Assembly (NCBI RefSeq): GCF_963583255.1
Contig: NC_084815.1
Span: 930,001 to 994,000, forward strand
Direction of reading: 5' to 3'
DNA length: 64,000 nucleotides
Origin: Pyrus communis
Lineage: Eukaryota; Streptophyta; Magnoliopsida; Rosales; Rosaceae
The notes beneath the pieces are model-generated. The model had not been told where the DNA came from and searched no databases. It saw only the letters and a program-made list of their open reading frames with translations. Position 1 is the first letter of the stretch, and each line of letters opens with the position of its first letter. Below are positions 48,087 through 59,185 of the stretch, in pieces. Both the position numbers and the translations under genes were made by a program.

Positions 48087-50701
48087 ATGGAGACGACGGT
48101 GGAAGACACACTGTACCTGCAGCTGCACAAGCTCTCCGCCGCAGAGGAAGCGGCACTTGACCAGTTGCTCTCCACTCTATGGCAAACCAGGAAAACCGGC
48201 CTCCACTCTCCCCACCAAAAATCCCACGTCCAATCTCTCCTCCATCTCCCTTCTCTCTCCCAACTCGACCCCGTTCGTCTCTCTCTCTAAATTTCTGCAA
48301 CCAAAGCTATCAAATTTTCATACCAATTTGTTGTTTTTAGTGATAAATTGAAAAATTACAGGTTTTGGCATGCCTTCGATCGCTTATCAGAAAATGGGTA
48401 CATGAGAACTTCACCGCCGACGACGTTTTGAAGCTGTTTCCGCCCGATTTGCCGCTCGATTTGCAGAGCAGTTTGGTTTTGTTGCTCCAGAAGTATCAGG
48501 TTCAGTGGAAGGACGAAGTAGCTACAGAACAGGTAACACACTCAGGGACTGTTTGGGTTTGCTTAGAAGGGCTAAACGTGCTTTCTAACAACCAAAAGCG
48601 CTTAGAAAAACCTTAAAAGCGCTCATGGGTCGTAAAAGCAGTTTTAGTTGAAGTGCTTACGTGCAAAGTGCTTCATCCATAAGCATTCCGAGCCCTTACT
48701 TTGACAATGGACTTTCTTTTGGAATCCCTTACGAGTAGAACTGCTTTCTACATGTTTATAGTAAAAGCACTTCTAGTAGAAGCACTTACGAGCACAAGAG
48801 CTTCTTCCATAAGAATATCCCGAGCCCTTACTTTGGCCCTGAAATATCTGTCAATCTCAAAACTATTGCAATTTGATCGCTTACTGCATATTTTTTCCGG
48901 GTTCTCTTTGGTGTTTTGATTCATATATCTGATGTTTTCCAGCGTTCATTGCCAAGGGCTAGTGTTGCATATCAGGTCAAGGCAAATGTGCCGCCGACCT
49001 TCACATCTTTGGGTTCCTCTGGCTCATTAAATGATTTTGGAGCTTCAACAACGCCGCTTGTTTCTGCTACTGATGCATCTCAACTCACTTCCATGCCTCC
49101 TGCAAACCTGGTGGTGTGTATACTTTGGCGTTCATTGGTTATAACTAATTACTTATGCTTGGAACCTTTTGTTCTAATGATATTTCGTAGGATTTGGGAA
49201 GTTTCTTGTTTTCTATATGATCTTGGTTTCTCAACAGATTCCAAACCAAAGATGTTTTTTGTTGTGGAAAGTATGCACCTGTTTTATCTTTCAAATATAT
49301 CACTGAACATGGAAACCGCGGAACATTATTTTCATGTTCTTCCTCCCCTTCCCTTTAGGGGAATTAAGCTTGGAAACGATATAACTAATGGATTTCCTCG
49401 ATATACAGGGAATTCTACCTCGCCTAAAGTCAATGACTTGGACCATGGAGAACTGTAACTCAGGACCGGCTAATAAAGTGGCCGTCATCACTCTAAAGGT
49501 AGGCAAATTCTGAGAAGGATTCTTCCCGAAAGAGTTTTGAACAAGTCAGTTGAAATACATTATGAAGGTTTCAATTGTGTTGTGTGTATACGTATAAGTA
49601 TATGCCAGATGTAAGGTACACGTAAAAATTTAAGCCTTCAAAATCTCATGTTTGATAAGACTTATGAAATCTAATCAACTGCAAGACGTATGTTAATATC
49701 TGTGTGTGCGCGCGCGCACACGTCAGTGCGTGCATATCTATTTCTCATCCCTTTCACAGTCTCATTAATTTGTTCAATCGGCTTTGTTCGGCCACATGAT
49801 TTTATTCTATTTAATTATTTTTACTATTACTTTTGTAGTTGCAAGATTATACCAAATCTCCATTAGATGAAACCGAGGTGAAGTTTCAATTGACTAGGGA
49901 CACTCTGGAAGCTATGCTGAGATCACTGACATACATTAAGGAAAAACTCTCAAGCATGGTAGGCATGCTTTCTTCTAACTTATTTGAGCATTTGGCCTTC
50001 GTTCTATCCAAAATTTTCATCTGAACCATAGAGATATAGGGATGATGAAAGATTTCACAAGGTCCTTGTTCCCTTAGGATCGCAGGCAGCTTTAGATGGT
50101 AGAATTTTTAGCAAACAGGATGTGCATATAGAACAGAAGTTTTAGGATTCGTTTGATTTTTGAGGAATTAGATAGATGGAGAAGAATGCGGAAGAGAAAA
50201 GAAACGAGAAGGTAAAGGACATAAGCAACAAGCGTCAAAAAACATCGATGACCTGATTTGCTTTACAAGAGAGCCATATTTGGGCTTCAAATAAAACTCC
50301 CAAATACTCCTATAAGTGGTCACCTTTTGGTTGGTGCTGCCAAGAACTGACTACCCTCTGCTGGTTGCCGGCAAACTTTAGTTTCCAAAATTTATGGAAA
50401 ATACGAAAGTTTCTTTATACTGGAAACATTAGAAATGCCGAGAAAACGCATCTATTTCCTAAGATGTATATTTTTTCTTTGAGAAGACATTTTCTGCTGA
50501 ACAAACGAAAGATTGTAACAGATTAACAGTTCAGCAAATCCTTGTTCATGAATATTGATGTGAGAATTTAAGGTATTGTGCTTCTTTACCGTTATTGCAG
50601 AACGATATATCTGAGCTTCTGTTGTGGAAAATGTATTTCAGGTTGGAGGTACTTCGGGGCCATCACAGAAGAAGCAAAAGCAATCGGATCATTTGGTTTG
50701 A
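48087..50701 (+). CDS. COMM domain-containing protein
   Basis: COMMD proteins form the Commander complex in endosomal recycling in animals; plant members are poorly studied. Six exons join in frame: 48087-48272, 48362-48532, 48943-49113, 49409-49498, 49839-49958 and 50642-50701, giving 265 residues. Start [20 protein letters not shown]. The C-terminal part (about residues 180-246) has the COMM pattern: [13 protein letters not shown], then [12 protein letters not shown], then [17 protein letters not shown] and IKEKLSSM. The conserved Trp begins the domain. Uncertain points: the exon 1 donor is a weak GTTCGT; exon 3 may end 3 bases earlier; and the last exon could instead use an acceptor at 50600, giving a different tail ([13 protein letters not shown]). 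I chose 50642 because it gives a short hydrophilic end, [14 protein letters not shown]. Confidence 0.78.
48545..48850. repeat. Degraded MITE-like repeat in intron 2 of the COMM gene
   Basis: CCATAAGCATTCCGAGCCCTTACTTTG (48678-48704, shown here only by its ends CCATAAG and TACTTTG) recurs in modified form at 48810-48837, each preceded by GTGCTTACGTG / GCACTTACGAG words. GGGACTGTTTGGGTTTGC at 48544 looks like a MITE end. Confidence 0.45.
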
Positions 50702-50993
50702 TATCGTTAAATGTATAGCGAACACGTCTAACATCCCAATATGTTTGGATACTGAGCGAAATAGATTTTTTTCTTCACTGTGACCAGTGAAGTAAAAGCA
50801 ATCGGATCATTTGGTTTTATATCGTGCATAAGATTTTATTTTGTTCTATTTATTTTTTGGTCCTTTAGAAACATTAGTAAGATGGACGCATTTGCCGTCT
50901 CCATTCACAAACGCGAAGGTAGCTAGCATTTCCCGTTATTTAGAAGTTTCGAGTGAAATGAAACCATTACATGCATTCAGTTGATGCGTGTAA

Positions 50994-51206
50994 GTACTGG
51001 TTTGGTATTGAGATGCTTTTATAAAAAAATAGGTATAAAAAAAAAGCTGAGCTCAAAAAGGTGTTTGGTAAACACGTAAAAACAGCTTATTTTCATAGTT
51101 TTGGATGAAAAAAAAATTGAAAACATGAGGTAACAAAAATGAGCTTATTCTCTCAGCACAGCAGAAGTAGTTTTTTTTTCAAAGCACAGCAATGTCAAAC
51201 CAGTCC
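50994..51206. mobile_element. PIF/Harbinger-type MITE, 213 bp, TAA target duplication
   Basis: The left end GTACTGGTTTGGTATTGAG pairs with CAATGTCAAACCAGTCC. It is flanked by TAA at 50991-50993 and 51207-51209. It is a shorter member of the family at 38767-39113. Confidence 0.8.
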
Positions 51207-51935
51207 TAAGTCTCACACACATTTACAATTGACAATCGTTCATACGCTCGCGTGTATTCATTATTCTTATTCTTTAAGTAACCGACCAACGTTCAGCTGA
51301 TCCAAAAAGTAGCAAAGTCGGCAGACAACTTGAAAGGAGACCAACAAACTCTTCCACTCCTGTGCATTTTTTCGGATGCTTTGCTAGTGACAGGTTGGTC
51401 GGTTTCAATAACGTTGATTTACAACTTCAAACGGGATTTGTTATTAACGCTACAAATAGTCATCACGCACTTCTTCCTCCTTGTTTTCTTTCACGAGAAA
51501 GAAGCACATGATGAGGTTTTTGGAGTGTCAAACACAAAACGGCTCCCTTTTGGATACTTGCAGACTGCATAAGGCAGCCTAGTAGTTGAAATTTTTTGAA
51601 TCGATGGCGAGATCTGATAAGAAATGTAAAAGAAAACGGGACAGAAGAAACTACCCGGATTCATAGCCAAAACAATACGAGAACCTCAACTTTTACATCC
51701 AAAACTTAATGTACAATACTGATGATCAAAGCCAATCTTTCACCCAACTCTCACAAAATGTAGGATAAAACACGAAAAATTCACACTTCAAGAAATCAAA
51801 CCAAAAACTCATTCTTGAAGAAACCAATCCATAAAAAATCAGCGAACGAAACTAGCACTTACCAAAATATGATTATAACCACACCACACCGGAGAAAACA
51901 AAGAGCTTGAAGTCGCAATCCACCAAACACGTTCT

Positions 51936-54900
51936 TCAGTTTTCGTGTTTTATATTCTCAACCTCTGCCAATCTGTCCTGTGTATCAGATGGTTTTGGCG
52001 GCTCACCATCAACATTACTTCCTGAGACTTGCTCGAAAGCAATAGGACTAGTTATAGTTTCTTGAACACCATGTTCTGTAGTACTTGATGCAATCTTCTC
52101 CACAGTCGACGCCATTGCAGTAATTCCTACTTCTGCCAATCCCTCCTTCAAATGTGATGTTGGTTTTAAAAGCTCGTCGACATGACTTTCCGAGACTTGC
52201 TCCAAAGTACTATTCTCTTGAACACTTGATAGCATATCACTTGATGCATTCTCCTCCGTTGAACTCATTGAATTAGTTCCTATTTCTTCAGCTCCATCAT
52301 TAAATTGACTTTCTGAGATTTTCTTTGGAGTAGTGATATTTCCTTGAACATTCGATGGTATATTGCTTGATGCAATCTCCTCCACCTTTGCACCAGTTTC
52401 TACTTCTTCCGACCCATCATGAACATGAATTTCTGATACTCGCTTCAGAGGAGTGATATCTTCATGAACACTCGATAGCATATTGCTTGATGCAATCTCC
52501 TCCGCAGTACCCATTGCATCAGTTCCTCCTTCCAACCCATCATTTGAAATTGACATCGCCCTTGGCAACTCATCAACATGACTTTCTGAGACTTGCTCCA
52601 AAGCAGTATCTGCATTGGTATCTTCTTGATCACTTGATACTGTATTGCTTGATGCAATCTCCTCCGTAGAACTTATTGCACCAATTCCTACTTCTTCCAA
52701 CCCATCATCTGAAACTGACGCCGCTTTTGGCAACTCATCACCATGACTTTTTGAGACTTGCTCCAACGCAGTATCTGCATTGATATCTTCTTGAATACTT
52801 GGTACTGTATTGCTTGATGCAATCTCCTCCGTAGAACTTACTGCACCAGTTCCTACTTCTTCCGACCCATCATTAACATGATTGTCTGAGACTTGCTTCG
52901 GAGTAATGATATTTTCTTGTTGAAAGCTCGATACTATATTGCTTGATGCCATCTCCTTTGCAGAACCCATGGCATTAGATTGTACTTCTACCGACCCATC
53001 ATTTAAAATTGATGTCACTTTTGGCAACTCATCAACATGACTTTCTAAGACTTGCTCCAAAGCAGTATCTGCATTGATATCTTCTTGAACACTTGATACT
53101 GTATTGCTTGATGCAATCTCCTCTGTAGAATCCACGGCAGTAGTTCCTACTTCTTCCGACCCATTGGAAAGCTCACCAACATTATTATGTTCCGAGACTT
53201 GCTTCAAGAGAGTATGATTAAATTCCAACGGTAATTCTGTTGATCCATCCTCTGGTTCCAACACTTGTGGCAGCTCATTAACATTCCCATTTGAATCTTG
53301 CTTTAAACCGGTGACATTATCTTCCAAGTAGCTTGCTTCAACAATTGGCAACTCTGAACTGGTCTGGACAGTATTTTCGGATGCTTCCAAGCATCTCTCT
53401 TCAACAGTTGGCAACTCGGAATCTTCCAAGCATCTTGCTTCAACAATTGGCAACTCTGAACTGGTCTGGACAGTATTTTCGGACGCTTCCACCTCTGGCT
53501 GATCGTCAACCACACTGGGAAGAACGACTTCCTCACCAGCTAGTCCCATATGAATTTGCTTAATATCTTTAATTGATCTTGCTTCAAGAACTGGTAGCTC
53601 CTGGTTCAATTCTGACGGGTTTAAATCACCGAATTCAGTGCTTGAAACATTTGCTTCCTCTGGTATCAGCTCATCTGTATGGAATGGCTCACCGATAACT
53701 TCATTCACACTGAAGTCCCCAACTGCATCTAACTCCAACAGCAACCCTGCATCAATCTCCTTTACTTCACCTACTTCTTCTTTAATAATAAGTGCTTCGA
53801 CATGATCAACATATGGTTCAACCATGGATTTATCTGACCAGGAAAGGACTTTTCCGTGCTCTGATGGTGGCTGTTCTTCAGAAAGAACGGATTGATGACT
53901 ACAATCTGCCGTCTTCGCGTCAAAAATCTTAGGGAGATAGATATCCTCCTCTGAATGAGAACCCACTAAACCGACTTGGTTGCTTGTCCCCAAGCTTCTT
54001 TCAGTTTCATCTGATGCATGTACTTTTGAGGTGGCACCACTTATCTCTACAAAACCGGGAGTATTTTTGTCTCTGCTCTCACCATACACTTCAGAATCCC
54101 GGTCTACAGACGGAACTTGCACTTCAGCTAATCCTGGAGGTGTAACCATTTCAGATATATCTGCTTGTATATCAGAGGAAATAGAGTTGAAGGAAAGGAT
54201 CTTTTCAGTTGGTAGGGGGGTTGAGTCATAGACTGGCTCATCATGTTTCTCTTCATTCACTGTCCTGCTCATAAACTGAACTTCTGACTCCTTCAGTGAA
54301 GGTTGCGGCAAAATTACAAACTCCTTGGCAATATCACCTCTTGCCTCCAAACGGGTTGATCCACCTTCCACGGCATCTGCAATCTTTTCATCCTCTTCTG
54401 TCAATGATGACAAGCTTGACGTACTGCTGTTGTCCTCTTCAATAGGATCTGGTTTGACATGAACTTCATTAGTAATATGTTCCACATGAGTACCCGTTGC
54501 ACCAGCCAAGCTCGGTTCCAGGTCTTGCGATTCAAGCAATTTTACTTCAAGCTCATCATGTTGAACATCTCTTTTTCCGGCCTGTTCCATTTCCAGAGAA
54601 TCTACGTCTTCAGAGGATTGACTTCCGTGCTCAACAACAAGATCATCAGTAGCATGGTAAATGTTGGATATCACTTCTGTTTCTTTAGTAAAGTCTTGCT
54701 CATTGAACTTCCTTTCATCCAGATCTGCTGCAGAACTCACTGACTCGGTATCGGGAACAGAACTCAACTTTGATTCACTAACTTCGCTTAATTGTCTTTG
54801 AAATAAGGAACTGCTTGGTCCTTCAGAAGCCAACCGTTCTGGTACAAAAACAGGTCTCCATTTAAAATCTTGCCTCTCTTGCCTGGCCTGCCCTAAGGTT

Positions 54901-56621
54901 GACGGTCCCAAACTGAAGCTTTCATGCCTTCGGAAGATTGCATCCTTGGCGTGAAATGGCACAAACTCTTGCTCGAAAGGGTCTCCCTTTAGATCAGGTT
55001 TTTCTTCATTCGACTCGTACGGAAGATCAAAGGGGTTTCGCCTTGGCAACATTACTGACGGAGCAGACCCGGGAATGGGTAACCCCAAGTTGTCAAAGGG
55101 GTCATACAGATCAAATGGGTTGTGTCTTGCTGTAGAGATTGGTGTAACATTAAACGGAAGATCAACTATATCAAAATCTATAAGATTCTTCTCTGCAGTT
55201 ATTTTGAAGCTTTTTCTCGCTCTTCTCCTTGCAATAAGGTTCTCTAATCGTCGGTTCCTTTCAAGCTCCAGATTCCCCAAATCCATGAGATTCTTTTGGT
55301 CATCCTCTGTCCACTTGATCGCAGATTTGCTTTCATCATCCTTCCCACCCGGTGCCTCTTCCTCATCACCATCATTATAATCATTCCCGTCCTCTGCTAC
55401 TTCTCCGCCTTGGTTTTCACTTTCCACATCAGACTCAACACTGCCAGCATTGTTCCTTTTAGACTGGTCTGAAGCAGCATCGGGCTCATGATCATGGGAC
55501 ACACGAGCTGGCTGTGGAGCTTCAGAGTATAAAAGAGGGTGCAGCTCATCAAGCATCGGAAGGATGTCAGCCATTGAAGCGTCTGGTGAGGAACTCTCTG
55601 CTTGATCTGACTCAGAATCTGAAGCATCGTCATCCACATCCTCACCAGCCCCATCATCACCAACATTTCCAAGAAGCGAAGAATACAAGTGATCACCCTC
55701 GTGAGCATAGCCTACCTCTCGGGGACATATATCTTCATCTTCGACTCGATGAATCTCACCTCGCACCTTTTGAAAAGAAGTATATTGCTGCTCAACAGCC
55801 TCACCATCACCACCACCACTGCCAAGCAGTGAAGAATACAAGTGATCACCCTCATGAGCATAGCCTGACCCTCGAGGAGATATATGATCACCTTCCACTC
55901 GACGAATCTCATCTCGAATCTTTTGAAAAAAATTGTACTGCTGATTAACAGTTCCCACATCCCAGTCAATGCCTTCAATCCCCAAGTGATCGTTATCAAT
56001 CTTTCTCCGCTCTCCTAAGTCCAAACTTTCTAATTCTCTCTCCGCATCCTCAATCTCTCTCTTCTCACCACCAGTGTTTAGCAAATCCTCATCAATCAGT
56101 GGCATATAAACAACCGAACCATCGCAATCCTCATTCACTCTCTTCTTACTATCAGTGTTTTGCAAACCCTCACTAATAAGTGGCATATAAACACCCAAAC
56201 CATCACGATCCTCAACATCGCTACTTTTATCCACGGATGCATCAACAACATCCCTGGCCTCTCCCATGAACCTTTCTGCGGAAAAGCTCCCATCTCTCTC
56301 AAGCACAACAGTGTCATCCCCTAAACTCCTAGTCCTAAGAGAAGCAACATCATCACAGGTAATCTTCTCTTCCCTTTCGATTTCGGGTATGTTGGTTTGG
56401 CCAAAACTCAAAAGGGTTCCTAGAAGAACAGCAGTGCAGATTAAAACCGGGGACGCCGAAACCAAAAGGGCAAACACAAAAGGAAACGATCTGTACAGAA
56501 ATAGCAGGAAAAGAAGCAACCCAGCAAGAAACGGATGATTGCAAACTGATCTGTAACATGCTCTGTGTGAAATCATCACAATTTTCCGGAAATTAACAAG
56601 AATTTCCAACACCAACCCCAT
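51936..56621 (-). CDS. Large membrane-anchored acidic protein with tandem repeats (function unknown)
   Basis: No function known to me; it matches a plant-specific family with an N-terminal hydrophobic hairpin and a long charged tail (Arabidopsis At5g17910-like, from memory). A single coding exon gives 1,561 residues from the ATG at 56621 (MGLVLEILVNFRKIVM). The 30 codons upstream are open but cross an acceptor (CAG near 56681), so they are leader sequence. Residues about 31-73 hold two hydrophobic segments, GLLLFLLFLYRSFPFVF and LICTAVLLGTLLSFG. The rest is acidic and Ser-rich, with NPFDLYDPFDNLGLPIPGSA and DPFEQEFVPFHA in the middle, the best-conserved part by eye. Repeats: YAHEGDHLYSSLLG twice early; SSELPIVEA twice; and eight copies of an EEIASSN unit near the C-terminus. 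A leader intron of about 0.1 kb lies at 56682-56773. Confidence 0.88.
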   Translation of the reverse strand: MGLVLEILVNFRKIVMISHRACYRSVCNHPFLAGLLLFLLFLYRSFPFVFALLVSASPVLICTAVLLGTLLSFGQTNIPEIEREEKITCDDVASLRTRSLGDDTVVLERDGSFSAERFMGEARDVVDASVDKSSDVEDRDGLGVYMPLISEGLQNTDSKKRVNEDCDGSVVYMPLIDEDLLNTGGEKREIEDAERELESLDLGERRKIDNDHLGIEGIDWDVGTVNQQYNFFQKIRDEIRRVEGDHISPRGSGYAHEGDHLYSSLLGSGGGDGEAVEQQYTSFQKVRGEIHRVEDEDICPREVGYAHEGDHLYSSLLGNVGDDGAGEDVDDDASDSESDQAESSSPDASMADILPMLDELHPLLYSEAPQPARVSHDHEPDAASDQSKRNNAGSVESDVESENQGGEVAEDGNDYNDGDEEEAPGGKDDESKSAIKWTEDDQKNLMDLGNLELERNRRLENLIARRRARKSFKITAEKNLIDFDIVDLPFNVTPISTARHNPFDLYDPFDNLGLPIPGSAPSVMLPRRNPFDLPYESNEEKPDLKGDPFEQEFVPFHAKDAIFRRHESFSLGPSTLGQARQERQDFKWRPVFVPERLASEGPSSSLFQRQLSEVSESKLSSVPDTESVSSAADLDERKFNEQDFTKETEVISNIYHATDDLVVEHGSQSSEDVDSLEMEQAGKRDVQHDELEVKLLESQDLEPSLAGATGTHVEHITNEVHVKPDPIEEDNSSTSSLSSLTEEDEKIADAVEGGSTRLEARGDIAKEFVILPQPSLKESEVQFMSRTVNEEKHDEPVYDSTPLPTEKILSFNSISSDIQADISEMVTPPGLAEVQVPSVDRDSEVYGESRDKNTPGFVEISGATSKVHASDETERSLGTSNQVGLVGSHSEEDIYLPKIFDAKTADCSHQSVLSEEQPPSEHGKVLSWSDKSMVEPYVDHVEALIIKEEVGEVKEIDAGLLLELDAVGDFSVNEVIGEPFHTDELIPEEANVSSTEFGDLNPSELNQELPVLEARSIKDIKQIHMGLAGEEVVLPSVVDDQPEVEASENTVQTSSELPIVEARCLEDSELPTVEERCLEASENTVQTSSELPIVEASYLEDNVTGLKQDSNGNVNELPQVLEPEDGSTELPLEFNHTLLKQVSEHNNVGELSNGSEEVGTTAVDSTEEIASSNTVSSVQEDINADTALEQVLESHVDELPKVTSILNDGSVEVQSNAMGSAKEMASSNIVSSFQQENIITPKQVSDNHVNDGSEEVGTGAVSSTEEIASSNTVPSIQEDINADTALEQVSKSHGDELPKAASVSDDGLEEVGIGAISSTEEIASSNTVSSDQEDTNADTALEQVSESHVDELPRAMSISNDGLEGGTDAMGTAEEIASSNMLSSVHEDITPLKRVSEIHVHDGSEEVETGAKVEEIASSNIPSNVQGNITTPKKISESQFNDGAEEIGTNSMSSTEENASSDMLSSVQENSTLEQVSESHVDELLKPTSHLKEGLAEVGITAMASTVEKIASSTTEHGVQETITSPIAFEQVSGSNVDGEPPKPSDTQDRLAEVENIKHEN
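52050..53170 (-). repeat. Coding minisatellite: eight EEIASSN-type units
   Basis: Eight protein repeats, each starting near [TAV][EK]E[IMN]ASS, followed by a Val-Gln-Glu-Asp stretch and a [VI]S..H..-type stretch. Long units (about 55 residues, containing NADTALEQVSESHVDELPK) alternate with short ones (about 38-40 residues, lacking that part). The DNA repeats are in frame throughout, with no stop, so length change has kept the frame. Confidence 0.9.
53330..53500 (-). repeat. Coding tandem repeat SSELPIVEA unit
   Basis: The stretch coding ASENTVQTSSELPIVEA occurs twice with a shorter SELPTVEERCLE copy between them. It is a separate expansion from the EEIASSN array in the same protein. Confidence 0.9.
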
Positions 56622-57180
56622 TTTTTTTAACTTTCTCAGTGGATTATGGGTATAAATACTAATTGCAGTTCCAATCTGTATGAACAGAAAATTAAACCAA
56701 TCAATCAACATACTAAAAGCAAAAGCATAAAACTTGTAAATTAAGTAGGAAATAATCAGAGAAAAGAAAAACCCACCTCAGAGAAGAACCAAATGGGAAT
56801 TCAACGCGATCAGATGAAGATCAATCCAAAACCTGAAAGCAGAAATTGGAGAAAAAAATGGCAAAAGTTGAGATTTTTTTTGGAAGGGAAAGAGAAATGG
56901 AGACTGAGAGGGCAGATGAAAAACCATAGAAAGTAAAGGGCAATGGGAATCTCTTGAGCTTTTTCTTTTGAAGGAAAGCAGCTAAGGAAAGCTGTATGTA
57001 TGTATGTATGTATGTACCTATAATTCTATATCCCCATGTCTGTGCTTTTTGGTATGTTTGATTTGATTTTTTTGTGTTGACAGAGAGGAAAATGGGGCGG
57101 CACAGAAAGAGGAGAAGAAAAGAAGCCTGCCCAGTCAATAAAGTCAAACGCAATCACGACACCAACTTCTTTGTCTGTGA
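56622..57180 (-). promoter_or_regulatory. Leader and promoter of the large membrane protein gene
   Basis: A leader intron with donor GAG|GTGGGT near 56773 and acceptor CAG near 56681 on the minus strand. A (TGTA)n microsatellite lies at 56994-57017 in the upstream part. Promoter limits not visible. Confidence 0.5.
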
Positions 57181-57264
57181 AATAAAATACATAGAACATA
57201 ACGGTCTCGCTCCCCTACATGGGGTGAACGACTAAAGTACGTGAGGTTTTGTATCAATAAAAAA

Positions 57265-57415
57265 TAAAAGAAAACTAATGAAAAGTTTTTAAAAAAAATT
57301 AATTTTAATGAAAAATGGCAAATAAAGGTGTAGTGAATAGTACCAGAGAAAGATAAAAATATGATTTTTTGTTAAAAGTGAACAGTACCATAAGTGTTTC
57401 GTTAAAACTTCCAAA
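57265..57415. repeat. Fragment of a widespread short repeat (AACTAATGAAAAG ... GTGAACAGTACC)
   Basis: Contains AAAACTAATGAAAAGTTT, AGTGAATAGTACC and AAAAGTGAACAGTACC, words of a short interspersed repeat common in eudicot genomes. Ends not defined. Confidence 0.4.
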
Positions 57416-57853
57416 AATAGAAGTACGTAAAGCAACTCTTTCGTACAGGTATATCCATGCTATTTAATAAATTCTTCTTAGGCTTTAGAGAAATTTATGT
57501 AAGGTAGTTTCACTAGTTAGATAGTCAAGTACTCACAGTACTCCCACAAAGTAATATACTCGGATTTTTTAATATCATTTGTTACTCTCGCAAAGAAATG
57601 AATCTTGTTGTAAGTAAACTAACGTTTAACTTCACATAAGTATAACTTTTAATGCACATATTCAATTTATTGTTAGAGTTAGGCTGTCATACTTAAAATT
57701 TTCTCCATTTATCCCGATCGTCCATTATAACAATTACTCGGTGACAATAAAAAGTAATCGAGGGATGACAACCAAAAAGTGGGTTTGGAAGAACCAAAGA
57801 AGTCATTCTTTGAAGCTAGTCAAACTACCATGCTCAAAATTCTCCTGTGCACC

Positions 57854-58887
57854 TGTTGACCCTAAAAACTACCAAGCATACGTGGCGCGCAGGCCGAGTA
57901 ATTAATAAGCTAACTACGTCCTTTAGTTGTGTGCGGGGTGTGTCAACTTGTCGGCCGAGTTTAGCCGAGGAGTAAATATGTCAATGTGGCGTTGGGCACG
58001 TTGCTGACTTCTTGATCTTGCGATTGCAGTCGAGGAAGGAACATGTCTCAGCCTTCGAGTTCTAGAACCTGAAAACAAGGCTGCTAGTTCTGCGAAGTTC
58101 AATTTCAAATTCGGTTTTCAATGTGTTGAATGTAATAACTTGGTAACACTTCACTTCGCCTAGAAGGCTGATGAAATGACCTCTACCCATAAGGACTCGG
58201 AAATCCTTGTTGATCGAAACTTGGATAAATAACCAATCGGCCTCGAACCAGTGCTGTTTATCCAAACTGAAGGTGCTCCTCGGTCAGTTGATTCTACGGC
58301 TCTAGTGCTGTCTATCCAAACTGAAGATGTCGCCAGTTGCCTTCACAGTGCTATCTATCCAAATTGAAGATGTGTTGGTGAGAAGAAAGGGGGAGAGGAA
58401 AAAATCTTAGGGTTGTTGAGAAGTTTTGCATAGGGCAATTTATGTGTTGATTTGAAGATGATTTGAATGATGCACTCCCCTCTCTATTTATAGCAGCGAA
58501 CCCCCTTCATGGCCGAACTAGAAATGTACTCGGATTAGAACTCCTCAACCCAAACTAATCAGGTTTCGCCCAATCCTAACCCCTATAGGACTTTGAACCA
58601 GGCTCCATAACGAACTAGATTCATTCCCTAATTCTAAGCATCTTCAACTTTAAGACTCCTTGTTGCACTAGGGTTCAACTACCTCACCTTTATCTGAACC
58701 AATCCTCCTCACAACAAGAACTTGGGCGACCTTGACTAGACGACCCATGACAAGATTCTGGATGAATGTTACTGGGCCGAGAACGACTCTAAACTCAGCC
58801 CAAAATACTATTTTGGGCCCAAATAGCACCATAATTTAATTCCCTCTATATTTCAAATTAAATTAGAAGACTTAATTTTGCGTCAAA
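57854..58887 (+). mobile_element. Probable degraded solo LTR or LTR remnant, about 1 kb
   Basis: Begins TGTTGACCCTAAAAACTACC and ends near TTTTGCGTCAAAC, an approximate inverted end pair as in plant LTRs. CTATTTATAGCAGCG near 58489-58503 looks like an LTR promoter. No 5-bp target duplication could be confirmed and no retrotransposon protein was recognised, so it may be truncated or mutated. It lies between the large membrane protein gene and TRAPPC4. Confidence 0.55.
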
Positions 58888-59049
58888 CTTATTATTTATG
58901 AATTCGAATATAAAAAATCCGCTCATTTGTAAATAAAGAAATATGTTACTAAATTATAATAGTAAGTAATTCGTATTATGATATTCTCATTTCTTGGAGT
59001 TTCTGTTTTACAGCGGCATAAGCATGTTGAAAATTTTATATTAAAATTT

Positions 59050-59185
59050 GAGGGGTGTGTTATCCATATATTCATTTTTACTTTTTACATACTTCTTGTT
59101 AATTTTTATCCATCCAATTCGACGATAAAAAATAATAAGAATGTGTGAAAGGTAAAAAAAAAAATACGTAGATATCACATCCCAA
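59050..59185. mobile_element. Palindromic Mutator-type MITE, second member
   Basis: The left end GAGGGGTGTGTTATCCATAT pairs with GTAGATATCACATCCC. The interior (TTTTTACTTTTTACATAC against GTGTGAAAGGTAAAAAA) matches the copy at 15402-15550. Flanks share AAAATTT on both sides. Confidence 0.7.

Noticed and set aside
49690..49730. Alternating GTGTGTGTGCGCGCGCGCACAC tract
   Set aside because: A Z-DNA-prone dinucleotide repeat in a COMM-gene intron, ordinary microsatellite variation.
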